Below, piece by piece: positions 6,282 through 7,886 of a DNA stretch of 7,886 nt. The stretch comes from an uncultured Neisseria sp. (GTDB lineage: Bacteria; Pseudomonadota; Gammaproteobacteria; Burkholderiales; Neisseriaceae). Every line of letters begins with the position of its first letter. The stretch's first letter is position 1. Made by a program: the position numbers and the translations under genes. The DNA is taken from contig CALFOA010000193.1 in the NCBI GenBank assembly GCA_937919795.1, positions 1 to 7,886 of the forward strand. The letters are read 5' to 3'. Under the pieces are notes generated by a model. The model did not search any database. It had not been told where the DNA came from and saw nothing but the letters and a program-made list of their open reading frames with translations.

Positions 6282-7877
6282 ATGCAATTTTCTTACAACT
6301 GGCTGAAAACCCAAGCCGATCCTAAACTTTCTGCCGATGAATTCGCCCATTTGCTGACCATGTCCGGCCTTGAAGTCGAAGAAGCCGATAAAGCCGCACC
6401 GGAGTTTAGCGGTGTGGTGGTGGCCGAAGTGAAATCGGTGGAAAAACACCCCGATGCCGACCGCCTGAACATTACCCAAGTCGATGCCGGCAGCGGCGAG
6501 CTGATTCAGATTGTGTGTGGTGCGCCGAATGTAAAAGCAGGCATTAAAGTGCCGTGCGCCTTGCCGGGCGCGGTGTTGCCGGGCAATTTCAAAATCAAGC
6601 CGACCAAAATGCGCGGCCAGGTTTCCAACGGGATGCTGTGCTCCACCGATGAATTGGGCTTGCCGGATGATGGTGTAGATGGTCTGCATATTCTGCCTGC
6701 TGATGCGCCGGTCGGCCAAAACATCCGCGATTATCTGGATTTGGACGACACCGTTTTCACCCTGAAAATCACCCCCAATCGTACCGATTGTTTGAGCATC
6801 AAAGGCTTGGCGCGTGAAGTCGCGGCCTTAACCGCTTGTGAAAACCGCGAGCCTGCTATTCGAGCCGTGCCGGTGCAAAGCGGCAAAACCCAGCCGGTGC
6901 GCATTGATGCGTCTGCCGATTGCGGTCGCTTTTTAAGCCGTGTGATTGAAAATGTGAACGCGCAAGCGCCGTCTCCTGATTGGATGAAACAGCGTTTGGC
7001 GCGCAGCGGTATCCGCAGCATTTCGGCGTTGGTGGATATCGGCAACTATGTAATGCTGGAACTCGGCCAGCCCATGCACGTGTTTGATGCCGATAAACTG
7101 ACCGGCAGCATTATCGTGCGCCGTGCACAAAACGGTGAAACGCTGGCTTGCTTGAATGAAAAAAACGTATGCCTGTCTGAAAACACTTTACTGATTGCCG
7201 ATGAAGCCGGTGCGTTAAGCATGGCCGGTTTGATGGGCGGCGAAGCCAGCGCGGTTTCAGACGGTACTAAAAATATCGTATTGGAAGCCGCTTGGTTTGC
7301 GCCGGAAATCATTGCCGGCAAAGCGCGCCAGTATGGTTTCGGCTCGGATTCCTCTTTCCGCTTCGAGCGCGGTGTGGATTTTGAACTGCAAAGCGATGCG
7401 ATTGAGCGCGCCAGCGAATTGATTTTGGACATTTGCGGCGGCCAAGCCGGTGCGGTAGTAGAAGCCTTGGGCGATTTGCCGGCGCACAAAACCGTAAATG
7501 TACGCACGGCGCGGGTGGAAAAGCTGCTCGGTGTGGCGGTGGACGAAACGCGCATTGAAAACATTCTGGCCGCTTTGGGTTTGCAGCCGAAAAAAGTTTC
7601 AGACGGCCTGCAAGTTGTATCGCCCAGCTTCCGCTACGATATTGAAATTGAAGCCGATTTGATTGAAGAAATCGCCCGCGTGTATGGCTATGAAAACATT
7701 CCCGATGATTATACTTCGGGTCAGTTGGCCATGCTGAAACTGCCGGAAACCCGCCGCGCCCGTTTTGCCGTGTATCAACAAATGGCTGCACGCGGTTATC
7801 AGGAAGTGGTGAGCTATGCATTTGTGGACGAGCAATGGGAACGCGATTTTGCCGCCAACCAAAACCCCATCCAGATC
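6282..7877 (+). CDS. pheT: Phenylalanine--tRNA ligase beta subunit, 3'-truncated by the contig end
   Basis: PheT is the non-catalytic partner of PheS. It supplies tRNA binding and hydrolyses mischarged Tyr-tRNA-Phe. About 532 residues of an expected 790 or so are present, beginning MQFSYNWLKTQADPKLSADE. The N-terminal tRNA-binding (EMAP-like) OB domain covers about 40-150. The B3/B4 editing domain (about 215-395) has GIRSISALVDIGNYVMLELG, then PMHVFD with His266 and VLEAAW with Glu335, which seem to match editing residues His261 and Glu334 of E. coli. RFERGVD follows at 360-366. The B5 domain is at about 400-475, and the catalytic-like core begins near 490. The start has only a weak Shine-Dalgarno. 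The frame stays open to 7886, but the last three codons (GRA) come from adapter sequence. Three DUS or near-DUS lie inside the gene. Confidence 0.96.
7170..7181 (+). other. In-gene DUS, exact TG-wadDUS type
   Basis: TGCCTGTCTGAA is an exact wadDUS on the plus strand of pheT. It falls exactly on codons TGC CTG TCT GAA, encoding Cys297-Leu-Ser-Glu300 of the editing domain. Confidence 0.85.
7256..7267 (-). other. Near-DUS inside pheT (9/10 core)
   Basis: The plus strand reads TTCAGACGGTAC, so the minus strand has ACCGTCTGAA, one base from the 10-mer core GCCGTCTGAA. It encodes the VSDGT part of PheT. It may be a decayed DUS or an incipient one. Confidence 0.4.
7598..7609 (-). other. In-gene DUS, exact AG-DUS type
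   Basis: The plus strand reads TTCAGACGGCCT, the exact complement of AGGCCGTCTGAA. It lies inside pheT and gives the VSDGL peptide (439-443) typical of DUS in this frame. Confidence 0.9.
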
Positions 7878-7886
7878 GGAAGAGCG
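7873..7886. other. Probable Illumina adapter remnant at the contig end
   Basis: The last 14 bases, AGATCGGAAGAGCG, equal the first 14 bases of the Illumina TruSeq read-through adapter (the version continuing TCGTGTAGGG). Translated in the pheT frame they turn NPIQI into NPIQIGRA, where PheT proteins of this family are expected to continue with Arg-Asn-Pro or similar. The first five bases (AGATC) fit the gene as well, so the artefact may begin anywhere from 7873 to 7878. Confidence 0.85.

Overview
The window is a piece of a Neisseriaceae chromosome, most probably genus Neisseria. The protein sequences of tgt, infC, rplT and pheS read like Neisseria orthologues. The DNA also carries exact 12-mer DNA uptake sequences (DUS) of the AT-, AG- and TG-wad types. 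Every complete gene is housekeeping. No prophage, insertion sequence, CRISPR array or defence system is visible, so the interest lies in regulatory and non-coding detail.

Layout. Positions 1-344 hold an unrecognised, probably truncated reading frame on the minus strand, a perfect inverted repeat, an AT-DUS and two overlapping hairpins. tgt (queuosine tRNA-guanine transglycosylase) follows on the minus strand. A divergent intergenic region carries the tgt -10 box, an AG-DUS and a good promoter for a tRNA-Val(GAC) gene. After the tRNA and its terminator comes the translation cluster in the order known from E. coli: thrS, infC, rpmI, rplT, pheS, pheT. pheT runs off the right edge.

How the genes work together. 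The cluster combines two aminoacyl-tRNA synthetases (Thr, and both subunits of Phe), initiation factor IF3 and large-subunit proteins L35 and L20. infC has no ATG, GTG or TTG at its conserved N terminus. It appears to start at AUC, one of three tandem AUC codons behind a perfect Shine-Dalgarno, as expected for IF3 autocontrol. The 147-nt infC-rpmI gap holds a terminator-like hairpin whose loop is perfectly complementary to a segment just after its T-tract, which could form a switch. rplT ends with a strong intrinsic terminator, so pheST probably has its own promoter in the 229-nt gap.

Three points stand out. DUS dialects are mixed within 8 kb, and even within pheT. A GTCGGATTC-type inverted repeat occurs near the left end and, degenerate, between pheS and pheT. 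The last 14 bases match the start of the Illumina TruSeq adapter, so the right edge is probably an artefactual contig end.
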